A stretch of 64,000 nt of DNA from Agarophyton chilense (Eukaryota > Rhodophyta > Florideophyceae > Gracilariales > Gracilariaceae), in assembly GCA_030374765.1 (NCBI GenBank), contig JARGXX010000088.1, positions 1,488,001 to 1,552,000 of the forward strand. Reading direction: 5' to 3'. The position numbers and the translations under genes were made by a program. Each line of letters opens with the position of its first letter. The stretch's first letter is position 1. A model generated the notes under the pieces. That model was not told where the DNA came from and ran no database searches. It saw nothing but the letters and a program-made list of their open reading frames with translations. This document shows positions 1 through 8,780 of this stretch, in pieces.

Positions 1-141
1 AACGCACTGTATCATGCAGATCGTGTCCACGTAGCGCCACCAATAAATAGTCGCACGACGGCCGCGTAAGCCTGGATGGACGACCATCGATCTAGTCATC
101 TCTCACATTGCTCTCAACAATTTCTGTTTTCTTTTGCGTTT

Positions 142-175
142 CACGTTCCACGTTCCACGTTCCACGTTCCACGTG
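142..175. repeat. 7-bp tandem repeat ending in CACGTG
   Basis: Four head-to-tail copies of CACGTTC are followed by the palindrome CACGTG. This is a short microsatellite downstream of the EMC2-like gene. CACGTG is also an E-box/G-box core, but there is no evidence that it is functional here. Confidence 0.85.
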
Positions 176-541
176 CGCGGTCGTGTTCAGTACCCTTCTT
201 CGCTTTCCTACATCGGAGAAAGTGCCTGCAGGATAGTATCTGTCGATGACACGGCAGTACATCTTCCTACACCAGCCTTTCAAGATCCCCAAGAAGTAGA
301 TGCGCTGCTGTTAGAGTGATGCTCGGCTACGTAGATACTTTGCATTAGAAACATGGTAAACTTCATTTGCTTGACAGCGAGCACTCCTTGTTTTATTTGC
401 CTCTCAAGACATATCAAATGCATAGAATGACATCCCGGGTTGTGCGGCTGTAATGTTTTTATGTACATGTCATCGCTACAGCACTTTTGGATGCAATAGG
501 GGTGCTTGGTGCTGTGCATCGGTGCTGATCTTAAAGTGAAA

Positions 542-1456
542 CTAGTGCTTGCTGATGCGTCTCTTGCCGGTATATACGCTGGATCCGAGAGTGGTGGCAA
601 CAAAAACACCTCCTGAAAGTGCCGAGGGATTGGCATACACAGCGGTAATTCCCTTCCTAGCGACGCTGAGCAAACGGAGAGTAAGGTCGGTTTCAGGTTG
701 GTGTTCAAGAAGGTTGCCGTCAAGCAACTTGGCGCAGACCAACCACAGGCCGTACAAGGCGCGAAGATTAGGAGCCGGACGCAAGGCAAGACTGGCGGCG
801 TAATGCTTGCGTGCCAGACATAGATGTTGAACGCCTCCCACGGTAGCGTACACATCGGCCACAAGCACATGCGCGGCATGGTTTTCCGGATCAATGAGAA
901 GCAGCTCATTGGCAGCAAATATTGCATGCGCGAAGCGTTGTAGCTGCAAAGCGAGGGAGCAGAGCTCAGCCCAGGCGTCAAAGTCGGTGGCAAAGAGGTG
1001 AAGGTAGTGATGCAGCAGAGCGGCGGCCTCCGGAAGCTTTCTCTGCGACTTGAGCAGCGCGATCTGCCTCTTGTACGCGTTGGAGTAGCACGGGTGGTCC
1101 GCAACAATGCGAACGCAGTGATTGGCGGCCGCGACAACATGGCCGCGTGCCTCTAGGTCGAGCGCGACGAGAAGGCGGGAGCGCGCGCTGTGCGGGAACG
1201 CTTTGGTGATACGCGCCAGCGCGGAGGAGGCAGTGGAACGGTCGCGCAGATGACAGGCGGCCACGAAAAGCTGCTCGAGCGCATCCCAATAGACGCGCGA
1301 CGTGTCGCGGTGCGCGCGAAGCGCGGAGGCAGCGTGTTGCACAACGAGCTGCGGAACGAAGAGCACACGCTCGGCGGCGGCGCACAGCAGACGAGCGGCG
1401 ACGGTCGGCGCGCTGTGAGCGGCGCGCGGCAGCAGAGCGACGATGGCAGAGGCCAT
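542..1456 (-). CDS. EMC2: ER membrane protein complex subunit 2-like TPR protein
   Basis: An intron-less 304-residue protein, close to the usual length of EMC2 (about 300 residues). EMC2 is the cytosolic tetratricopeptide subunit of the ER membrane complex, which inserts tail-anchored and multi-pass proteins into the ER membrane. Helical TPR-like repeats run from about residue 60 to 245. Family-like blocks are visible: NAYKRQIALLKSQ, then a stretch ending DFDAWAELCSL, then FAANELLLIDPENHAAHVL, then ARKHYAASLAL followed by NLRALYGL. No signal peptide or membrane span is seen, as expected. The start at 1456 is the first ATG in this frame and gives a normal N-terminus. The gene is divergent from its right neighbour across about 350 bp. 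The coding sequence is GC-rich, unlike the transposon-filled remainder. The family call is made from motifs and length only. Confidence 0.85.
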   Translation of the reverse strand: MASAIVALLPRAAHSAPTVAARLLCAAAERVLFVPQLVVQHAASALRAHRDTSRVYWDALEQLFVAACHLRDRSTASSALARITKAFPHSARSRLLVALDLEARGHVVAAANHCVRIVADHPCYSNAYKRQIALLKSQRKLPEAAALLHHYLHLFATDFDAWAELCSLALQLQRFAHAIFAANELLLIDPENHAAHVLVADVYATVGGVQHLCLARKHYAASLALRPAPNLRALYGLWLVCAKLLDGNLLEHQPETDLTLRLLSVARKGITAVYANPSALSGGVFVATTLGSSVYTGKRRISKH

Positions 1457-1806
1457 GACGACGCTGGCGCGACGCGAAGAGCGCGCCTTTGAAGTAACTT
1501 GACGAAGTAAGTTACGAAGGGAATCTGTGAAAGAGAGTTTGCTTCGTTGAATCGTTTGCTTCGAGTGTTTCGCTTTCGTATCGTGTCGGCTTTCGCTTGG
1601 CGCTGGCTGACATCATCATGACGTTCATTGGTGCGCCAAAAAAGGTACTGCATTTCGAGCCGCGCGCGCCGTGATGACATATTCGGGCAGTGTGCGGCGC
1701 AAGCCTGACGCAGCCGCGGCGTCCTTTCTGTGTGTCTGTCGCCTTTACCGACGTCACTCCCCCTTCGGCTCCCTTCACCCGCTCCCCCGCCGCGCCTCCC
1801 CGTCGC
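1457..1806. promoter_or_regulatory. Shared intergenic region of two divergent genes
   Basis: About 350 bp separate the start codons of the EMC2-like gene (minus) and the 220-residue gene (plus), so this stretch probably holds both promoters. An inverted-CCAAT motif (CATTGG, near 1627) and a GACGTCAC-like site (near 1749) are visible. No clear TATA box is seen. The promoter role is inferred from geometry alone. Confidence 0.4.
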
Positions 1807-2469
1807 ATGGCCGCCTTCACGCCCCACGGCCCGGAGGGAATGGACGAGGTCATGTCCGACGCCCAGTCCGACGGCAACTCCACCGTCGCCGACGACGAAC
1901 TCATACATGTTTCGCGCAGCGCCTTTCAGCCGTGGCGCGCTGAAATCAACCGTCTGGCCCTGGAGCTTACTGCCGAGCAACCGTTTGCAGATCGCACCGA
2001 GACAGAGCGCAACCACAACAGACAGCTCGCCACAATCACCTGCAACTACCAGCTGGTCTGGCTCGACGAGTGCGTCCTCGGCGTTGAAAACTCTTTTCAC
2101 ACCGGAAATGTTCAACAGTCCCCGGCTTACGACTATTTCAACGCCTTGTTCGTTCTGGGGCCGGCGCAGTTCATCAAGTGGACTCAACAGGTCCCAAAAC
2201 CCCAATCCGCCGAACATGTACTTCCGCTCACCCTTCTCACTGACCTCGGCATGATCAACACCCGAATCCTTCTCAAGCGAGCCACGAATGCTGCAGATAA
2301 CCAACTACACCAAAATGTCATCAAGCAACTTATTCTTTTGAACGAGGTGCTGCTTGAACCTCCTGCGCCCACTATTCTTGCTTCTCTAACTCCTGCCACT
2401 GCTCGTATTTTGTACGAGCATCTCAGATCGAAACTCGATCAATTACCTACGTTGCTGCCGCATCTGTAG
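1807..2469 (+). CDS. Conserved-looking protein of unknown function (220 aa)
   Basis: An intact intron-less frame with a GC-rich 5' end like its divergent neighbour. I do not recognise the family. The ATG at 1807 is preferred because the frame upstream to 1690 is Pro/Arg/Ser-rich and looks like untranslated leader. The first 30 or so residues are acidic and probably disordered. The rest is predicted mostly helical and soluble, with segments such as FQPWRAEINRLALELTAEQ, NYQLVWLDECVLGVENSF and YDYFNALFVLGPAQFIKW. It ends in leucine-rich helices. There is no signal peptide, membrane span or catalytic motif I can name. It is convergent with the membrane-protein gene to its right. It is likely a genuine host gene because of its length, composition and position in the gene island. 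Confidence 0.7.
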   Translation: MAAFTPHGPEGMDEVMSDAQSDGNSTVADDELIHVSRSAFQPWRAEINRLALELTAEQPFADRTETERNHNRQLATITCNYQLVWLDECVLGVENSFHTGNVQQSPAYDYFNALFVLGPAQFIKWTQQVPKPQSAEHVLPLTLLTDLGMINTRILLKRATNAADNQLHQNVIKQLILLNEVLLEPPAPTILASLTPATARILYEHLRSKLDQLPTLLPHL

Positions 2470-2769
2470 TGCCCTTTTGTCTTCGATTCACCGACTCTGC
2501 TTCTGCAATGCTTTTTTCCCATGTATACTACTTCACAAGCGTTGAACTTTTACTCCCCTTCAACACCTAATATTACAATGCTATTTCACACGCTTGCACT
2601 GCGCTAATCGTTAAGTATAAACCCACAAACCACCCTTGGCCAGATCCCACACGCACTGTCAGTGCGCTATTGCCCTAGTACATAAAAAGTCAACCACGCC
2701 CCCGCATCCCACATCCGCCCTCCACTACGCTCGTACCCCACGATCTTCACCTCCGAAAGAGCCGCACCT
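2470..2769. other. Convergent intergenic spacer
   Basis: 300 bp between the stop codons of two convergent genes. It is C-rich and A-rich on the plus strand. I see no ORF or RNA gene. It presumably holds both 3' UTRs and polyadenylation sites. Confidence 0.6.
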
Positions 2770-3477
2770 TCAACTATAGTCACCAATCGTCATAGCCAAC
2801 CCAAAAGGATGAACCACGTACCCCAAAACAGCAAGAAACAATGCAACAATTCCAAGTGAGATATACTCCAGCAAAGCGATGACCAAGAACGCCTCATGAA
2901 CAAGCAAACCAACTAGGGAAAGAAGAATGCCCACAAGAGCAAGTAGGAAAACAGGCAACAGCCAGTACGATATTTTCTGCACATTTGTCTCGCGTCCTGA
3001 AACGATTCTCAACATCCATACCACACAGCTGGACCAGATCGCAAACCCAAATGCCGTCAAGCCAACCGCCACGGCATGAACCCGAAGATCTGTGTACAAA
3101 GCAGAGACACATATCATGAACACTGCGGTCGAGTAACCCGCAAAACGAGAGATGTTAGCTAGCCTCCTGAAAGTTGAAATAGAAGAATCGTGTATGTCAT
3201 TTGAATGTCGAAAGTACGCGTTGCTAATAGAAGCATATGTCGTCAGCACATTGAAAAAGAACAGAATCGCAGTCAAGCACAACAAAGCGGAGAATATAGG
3301 ACTCTGCTTCAAATCGTAGTGCGCATCGGAGACAAATGGAATTCTTTCCAGGTCACGCCATTTGGTCTGCCAAGCGTATGTGAGTGCAACTGATAGTGCA
3401 GAAGTCATTGCAATGGCACCGGCCGTGAGAGCTGGAAAGAGGCTCCCTCGAATGTGGAAACGACAACTCCGTTGCAT
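2770..3477 (-). CDS. Frag1/DRAM/Sfk1-type six-span membrane protein
   Basis: A 235-residue polytopic membrane protein; DRAM proteins are of similar length. Six hydrophobic segments lie at roughly residues 13-36, 60-82, 112-130, 134-155, 171-193 and 197-220. Between spans 1 and 2 is RIPFVSDAHYDLKQSPIFS, which resembles the family signature P-x-I-S-D...P...IF. A conserved-position His (VHAVAVG) opens span 4. Family members act in lysosomal or plasma-membrane autophagy/PI signalling (DRAM, Sfk1) or GPI-anchor remodelling (PGAP2/FRAG1). The sequence does not say which applies here. The frame is uninterrupted and starts with MQRSC at 3477. The gene is convergent with the unknown gene to its left. 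The family call is moderate; a specific function is not supported. Confidence 0.65.
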   Translation of the reverse strand: MQRSCRFHIRGSLFPALTAGAIAMTSALSVALTYAWQTKWRDLERIPFVSDAHYDLKQSPIFSALLCLTAILFFFNVLTTYASISNAYFRHSNDIHDSSISTFRRLANISRFAGYSTAVFMICVSALYTDLRVHAVAVGLTAFGFAIWSSCVVWMLRIVSGRETNVQKISYWLLPVFLLALVGILLSLVGLLVHEAFLVIALLEYISLGIVALFLAVLGYVVHPFGLAMTIGDYS

Positions 3478-4704
3478 GCAAGATTAAGAAGTCGGCCGAT
3501 TTTGATGTACCTTGACAGAGCAAGAAGAGACTTTGGCTACAAAGATTGTACAAACCTAAGGGAACGCCGTGGTTCGATCATATTTAATCTTTCGGCGGGA
3601 TAGTTGTTCCAATTGTTTGACCACTAACACAGCCTCGACAAAGCTTTGGCACAAACAGGGCAACCGGTATTTCTGTCGAAAACAGCTCGTCTGAAAATGA
3701 TCTTCGCAGCTTTTTTACGGGGTAGGCCACGATAGCCTCGGTCGTGCCGGGAAAGGATTCAATCCTTCGCAACGACTAGGTCAGATTATTACGCCACGAA
3801 ATAACGGAGAATGAACAGAAAGTCTCCTAAAAAATACTGGACTGGCACTCCTCGATAACAATAAAACCCCGTGTAAAGTTCATGCATCCACAGTATTGTT
3901 GTCTGCGTTCGCCTCGATAGAGCTGCCTAAAAAGTTCGCACCATTTGTCTACCAGTAAGGCTTGTAACTCACGGGTGACTGTGTGATCTGTGTCTCAGAA
4001 ACCTCGCCTTGGATGGAAGCGGTTGATGATGATGCTGTGTGGACTGCGGACTATGAGTTTTTGAGTCTGAATTATTTGCTCTTTTTCTTCTCTTGTCTAT
4101 AGACGGTGTACGGATGAAATGGAACAGCCCATGCACCACGCCAGGCTCACACACCGAACCTGCGTTTATGCAGCTCATTTCGAGCCTGAAGAACGGACTG
4201 GTGCAAATCCCATATTTGCAAGTTAAACTTGCCTGGCAAAACAAGGAAGCATCACCATCACATAGTTTCCCGGCCGTCAAAGGAGTCTAACATGTTTATG
4301 GCCTTGCGGCCCCACACAAACTGAGTCCTCTAGGGCAAACCCACTCGACAGCGCCAAACAGTAAGAACTCTTGAAATGTGGCTCACAAAGACTTGCCCCC
4401 TAAATGACGTGGTTATGTTGCCTTTCTTTGAGGAGACCAATCCACATGACACTCCCGGTTTCGCAACAACATGGAGTCATGCATGGAGATGTACCATCCA
4501 TGCGGCTCACTTTCTTTGTTGCTCATCAATTTTACGGCATTGACTTACGGGCGTTCTACGAGTTGATGCAACTGGAAAGTGTAAACAGGAAACTCCAGAT
4601 CAACCACTAAAGAATATCCACGTGTTCTCCAGACATTTCCAAATCGTCATCATGTAACTGTTCGAACCGTAAGCGCCGGTCTATGCAGTGGGTATTTGGA
4701 TATG
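3478..4704. other. Spacer between host genes and the mariner element
   Basis: About 1.2 kb with only short frames on both strands and no recognisable domain. A plus-strand frame at 4093-4290 (65 codons) matches no family known to me. I see no RNA gene. This is probably upstream DNA of the membrane-protein gene plus eroded sequence. Confidence 0.4.
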
Positions 4705-4706
4705 TA

Positions 4707-4732
4707 CAGTCCCCGCAAAATGAAACGCAACA
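4707..4732 (+). repeat. Left TIR of the Tc1/mariner element
   Basis: Starts CAGTCCCCGCAAAATGAAAC directly after TA at 4705-4706. It pairs with the inverted copy at 15144-15169, with two or three mismatches by eye. Confidence 0.85.
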
Positions 4733-4941
4733 ACTGTCAATTACTTAAGCAGTAGGCCAAACACCTTGAACCAAATCCAACACACCTGTCCAAAGTTTTA
4801 TTCGTAGTGTCCAACACCTCATTCGGTTCCCTACTGCACCATGTCAATATTACCGGAAACAAAGAACCGTATAAACAAGTAATTAAACACCGCAAAACAA
4901 CAACACGCACAAATAAACGAAAAGCTTAGGTCAATACTTTA

Positions 4942-5674
4942 TCAATACTTGGTAGCGTCTTCTTTGGCATCCATAACAACCAAAAGACGCCTTTGCATAC
5001 TGTGGTACAGTTTCAGCAAGTACAAAGTCGCGATTCGTTCCAAAACCTCCTTAAAAGTCTTCTTCAATTCTTTGGCATTTTCGAACTGCTTATAACCAGA
5101 AAAAACTTTCCTAGCCACATCTGCCCAAACGTTCTCGATTATAATAAAATCTGGGGACTTCTTTGGCCATGGTAGCCTCCGAACATAGTGTTCTACCAGC
5201 CAATTCCAAATGAAGTTTGCCTTTTGAATGGAAGCATTGCCCTGCTGAAATAAGTAAGTCGATGATTCTTCAAATACTTCAGCAACAAAAAAAGTAAGCC
5301 ATGCTGCAAAGTTTGGCAATATTTTTCTGCAATCTGAATACCACTTGTAAACATCAGCTGAGAGACTTCATTAAATGATATAGCTCCCCGAAACATGACC
5401 AAATCTCCACCATTTTTACGTGTTGAAAAACGACGCTGTCCTTGTCTCAGATTGTGCCAGTAGTACATCATATCATCTGTACCATCTAATTTAAGCTTCT
5501 TCTCATCTGATAACACAGCTTTAATCCATTAGTGATCGTCTTTAGTGACGTGACTGCGTTCCAATTCAAGGCGGTTCTTTATATGGCCTTCATTCATTTT
5601 TGGGGCCTTTAAAAGTTTTCTGTAAGAGAGATGAGGTGTAAAACGCAGTATCTGTTGAATGTGTCTAACTCTTA
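4942..5674 (-). pseudogene. Tc1/mariner transposase, C-terminal catalytic part
   Basis: Minus-strand remains of a DDE/D transposase, spread over at least two frames. Just inside the gypsy junction is the end of the helix-turn-helix region (HIQQILRF, SYRKLL). The first catalytic block follows (SDEKKLKLDG) with YYWHNLR, then GAISF. After a frame change near 5300 come FQQGNASIQKA and WPKKSPDFIIIENVW, and the protein ends at TKY. The family usually has D in FQQ-D-NA. Here it is G, so the second catalytic Asp is lost. The Glu of IENVW is present. The right-hand end stops exactly at the gypsy TSD. Confidence 0.85.
5670..5674. repeat. Target site duplication of gypsy element 1, left copy
   Basis: TCTTA, repeated at 14563-14567 directly after the 3' LTR. 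Five-base duplications are usual for Ty3/gypsy integrases. Confidence 0.9.
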
Positions 5675-6389
5675 TGTAGTATTCTACTATGTCGGGGAAT
5701 CCGATAGGTTGGTTTTTCGCGAAGTCGCGCCTGGAACTCATAAGTGAGTTTTATCATCAGCATTGTGATATGAAACGGCATCCCGAATAGGATGCTTAGA
5801 ATCAGAATGTCTTAGTGGAACACGTGGCGTCATGGGTCGAGTGGCTTACCACGGAGCGCGCACAGTTGCGACCCTTCCTAGGGGAACGCCATATTGGCAA
5901 CGGCGCATGTAGTGGCGATCGGCGTGGAGGGCTTTACTACCCTTTGTAGCTAGAAGTCCATTAGAAACCATACCCATACAGTGGTCTGGCTAAGTAGGTG
6001 ACCACTGGGTATTATTTATATATTTATTTGGGCACCACCCTGGCACACAGTATATAGTGTACCAGCGGTGAGCACCGACTACAAGTAAAGGAGACAACAT
6101 GGGCATCATGAATATTCTGTTCCTCGCTTAGGATTCCTTAACCGGAGATCCGGACGAGCTATAATAGATAGTCAGCCCCCAACCACTTCACGAGCCGTCT
6201 CGTACCTACGTTCCATCAACGTTTTAAAGTTGCACTGTTCACCCTCGCTGGCTGGTAGTCGCCTTACACCCCACTTCCAGCTCGCTGGTGTTGTAACTCT
6301 ACCACCCCTTTTCCTTCGCCCCTAGCGACCCATCGGCAGTCCGAACGCTGTCGCAGGTGTCTGCTCACTCCGTTAGAGCGGATACTCCA
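5675..6389 (+). repeat. 5' LTR of gypsy element 1
   Basis: Begins TGTAGTATTCTAC and ends GATACTCCA. It is homologous to 13808-14562 throughout, apart from indels. It contains an AT-rich TATTTATATATTTATT stretch (about 6014-6029). Next to it, 6040-6065 is an inverted repeat around TATATA, a likely LTR promoter core. Confidence 0.9.
6014..6065 (+). promoter_or_regulatory. Putative LTR core promoter with hairpin
   Basis: TATTTATATATTTATT is followed by CTGGCACAC-AGTATATA-GTGTACCAG. In the 3' LTR (14125-14150) the two arms, CTGGTACAC and GTGTACCAG, are perfect reverse complements. The arrangement is kept in both LTRs. The promoter role is inferred from position and TATA content. Confidence 0.4.
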
Positions 6390-6391
6390 AG

Positions 6392-6406
6392 TGGTCTCCC
6401 GACTTA
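6392..6406 (+). other. Putative primer-binding site of gypsy element 1
   Basis: TGGTCTCCCGACTTA starts two bases after the 5' LTR, as expected for a PBS matching a tRNA 3' end (TGG pairs with CCA). The same sequence sits at the same place in element 2, and a close variant in element 3. I cannot name the tRNA. Confidence 0.65.
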
Positions 6407-6604
6407 AAACCACTGTGGTCAGCTGCACTGAACAATTCGTTCCTTGAACGTGGAATCGATATCGATACTTGGAAGAAGTGGAATCACAACAGTTATTGTT
6501 TATCGAACCAACTCCGGCAATTGCGGAATTCATCGTGGTTGAACAAGTGGTCGAGAAGTCGAAGACACCATTTCGTTGGCACCTGGACTCAGGTTTGGTC
6601 CAGT

Positions 6605-8758
6605 ATGCCGAAGACGCGAAGCCAGTCGAGTACTGGTCGCCCCGGTCCTGCGGGACCACCCCCGAAACCGAGGCTCGCCTCATCTGTTGAAGCTGGAGAG
6701 CGGCTGTATCGTCAAGCGATGTCGCGTTCACGCTCGGTGAATGATGAACGAGATCTCTCGGATGTACCGGCCCCTGTGGCAGCGGCAGTCGCGCCCACCA
6801 CAGAAGCCGTAGTTGACGTTGAGGTCGTCGGACCTCAAGAAGAGGATGATTTGCGCAGGGAAGTGCGTCGTCTCAAGTCTCATTCAAGCGCTTCGCGTGT
6901 GCGCATGGTTGCGTTGGAATCGCAGATCTCTGCTCTTATCGCTGATGTCGAACAATTACGCAGTGCGCATCAAGCACTCGTTCGTCAAGACGATGGGAAG
7001 CAGGTCTCTGTATCAGTGAAAACACTACGTGAGGATTTGAACCATCTACTGGATAGGTACAGGAATACGCCCGATGCGCTACCCGGCTTAACCGTGGATG
7101 TAGAGAAAGTCCTCACTCGAGTTAACACTCGTTTAGAACGCCTGGAGGCGGCAGTTCATGCGCAGACTGCTGCTAAACCAGTCGTGCTGGAAGAGGAAAA
7201 AGTTCCTTTGAAGGAAGCTCGTTCGAAGAAGTCGAAGGCACGACGTAAGAAGCGGAAGTCCGCACTTGATTCAAGTGATGAATCGTCAAGTACGGAGGGT
7301 TTCAGTTCCAGTACTGATGATTCTGATGATTCAGATACGTCAGATGACGACGACGGTGATGATGGTCATCGAATGTCCCGATCTCGGAAGAAGAACACGT
7401 CTTCGTGGTTAATGAGAAAAAAAGGCTCACCTTACACAGGATTGAAGGTGCTCCCGTGCACGAATCTGCTTTATCGGAAGGTCCTGAATTACAGGTACAA
7501 CCGTCTGAAGGTGAAGAGCAAGAAGCGCTCAGGACGCGAAACCGCGAAGGTGAAGGATCACATCAAACGATTGAAGATCGCCCTTAATGATTTAACATTT
7601 GATGGGAAACCCCCCATTCTCGTTATCCAGTTTCTCACTCGATTCGTTGCCGAAGAAGACACTCTAGAGATGAGTGAACCACAGGCATTTGTGTCTTTGC
7701 CACACTTCCTGAAGGGTTTTGCTTTAGAGCAATATCGTTCCGTTTGCGGATCATTGACAGCCGATGAAGGCGGCGTTACCTCATGGCCAGAGGCCGTGCA
7801 GTATTTGCTGCGCAGTTACGCGACTTCAAACGAGATACCTCAGGCGATCCTGGACCTAAGGGATGTGACCCAAAAGCCTGAGGAGGGCGAAGCTGAGTAC
7901 AGCTCAAGGCTTGACAAAGCTTCAGTCCGCTGTGGAAACGTCCACTCGACGGAGGACAAGATTACCTTGTACATCTACGGGCTGGACTCGAGCATCAAGT
8001 CGTTGATAGCTCGATATCGAGAGAAGCATGGAAGAGTCTCCTTTTTGGAGTTAGTTCAGTTTGCGAAAGCTGAAGGAGACGCTGCCAGAGCGCGTGGTAG
8101 CGCCCGTCGTTCAGTGGCTTTTGGAACCTCAATGGGTAAGGAGAAGATCTCCGCCAGAGTTAATCAGCGTAGCAAACTGCCACATCTGGAATCTTCAGTT
8201 GACTCGCGAGATTCGTCGTTGAAACCCAAAGGGAGTGACTCGCATGAGAAGGCGGTCCATTTAATGGAATATACGGACTCTTCTGTACCTACAGTGGATC
8301 TCCCACACTCGGAGTCTCAGGACGAGGAAGCCCTAATGGCTATGGAGGGCCGTCGCCCTCTGTACCGTCCCTACACGGTGCCACCACAAGGAGGTTTTAA
8401 GAACGGGAAACCCGGATGGGTGGATACTCGCACGACATACCGTTCACAACCTATTTTGACCAACCGTCGTGACGGTTTGATGTGTTATTCATGTTATGGA
8501 AAACACCATTTGAGTGCAGAATGCACGCTTCCTGCAAAGAATCTGAGTCGTATCATGACGAATTATGAAGCACTCTCAGAAGAGGAAAGGAGCCTCGTAC
8601 CGGCGGGCATGTATTGGAAAGCCAAAAGTTGGTTTTCTCAGACACGGATGCGCCGGACGGACAAGCCGGTTGCTCAGAATGCTGAAGTGTTACAACCCGG
8701 AACCCCGGTAGGAAAAGGCGCCTTTGAGGCGAATAAGCCGGTGCAACCGGAAAACTAA
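6605..8758 (+). CDS. gag: gag polyprotein of gypsy element 1
   Basis: An uninterrupted 717-residue frame; the ATG at 6605 (MPKTRSQSS) is chosen over the upstream 6521 because it follows the leader and gives a basic N-terminus like that of element 2. Order: Pro/Ser-rich N-terminus, a probable coiled coil near residues 85-210, a Lys/Arg-rich patch, then an acidic Ser/Asp-rich tract (near 7260-7370). The capsid-like domain follows, with YRKVLNYRYNRL, VSLPHFLKGFALEQYRSVCG, WPEAVQYLLRSYAT and RCGNVHS. Near the C-terminus is a CX2CX4HX4C zinc knuckle (CYSCYGKHHLSAEC, from about 8482) that binds RNA in this family. The frame ends GAA-AAC-TAA, and pol lies open in the -1 frame across this stop. Confidence 0.88.
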   Translation: MPKTRSQSSTGRPGPAGPPPKPRLASSVEAGERLYRQAMSRSRSVNDERDLSDVPAPVAAAVAPTTEAVVDVEVVGPQEEDDLRREVRRLKSHSSASRVRMVALESQISALIADVEQLRSAHQALVRQDDGKQVSVSVKTLREDLNHLLDRYRNTPDALPGLTVDVEKVLTRVNTRLERLEAAVHAQTAAKPVVLEEEKVPLKEARSKKSKARRKKRKSALDSSDESSSTEGFSSSTDDSDDSDTSDDDDGDDGHRMSRSRKKNTSSWLMRKKGSPYTGLKVLPCTNLLYRKVLNYRYNRLKVKSKKRSGRETAKVKDHIKRLKIALNDLTFDGKPPILVIQFLTRFVAEEDTLEMSEPQAFVSLPHFLKGFALEQYRSVCGSLTADEGGVTSWPEAVQYLLRSYATSNEIPQAILDLRDVTQKPEEGEAEYSSRLDKASVRCGNVHSTEDKITLYIYGLDSSIKSLIARYREKHGRVSFLELVQFAKAEGDAARARGSARRSVAFGTSMGKEKISARVNQRSKLPHLESSVDSRDSSLKPKGSDSHEKAVHLMEYTDSSVPTVDLPHSESQDEEALMAMEGRRPLYRPYTVPPQGGFKNGKPGWVDTRTTYRSQPILTNRRDGLMCYSCYGKHHLSAECTLPAKNLSRIMTNYEALSEEERSLVPAGMYWKAKSWFSQTRMRRTDKPVAQNAEVLQPGTPVGKGAFEANKPVQPEN

Positions 8759-8780
8759 GTGAGGGAGCCCCTAGGGGGTC
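8749..8780 (+). promoter_or_regulatory. Putative -1 frameshift site at the gag/pol boundary (element 1)
   Basis: GGAAAAC directly precedes the gag TAA, and a CCCCTAGGGG palindrome follows about 12 nt later. pol is open in the -1 frame through this point. Element 2 has the same layout. The heptamer is not a perfect X-XXY-YYZ site, so recoding is inferred. Confidence 0.45.

Noticed and set aside
280-1140. 286-codon minus-strand frame overlapping the EMC2-like gene
   Set aside because: It is an alternate-frame shadow; the other frame carries the TPR protein motifs.
1153-2304. 383-codon minus-strand frame across the divergent promoter
   Set aside because: It spans two real genes and their intergenic region and lacks protein-like composition.
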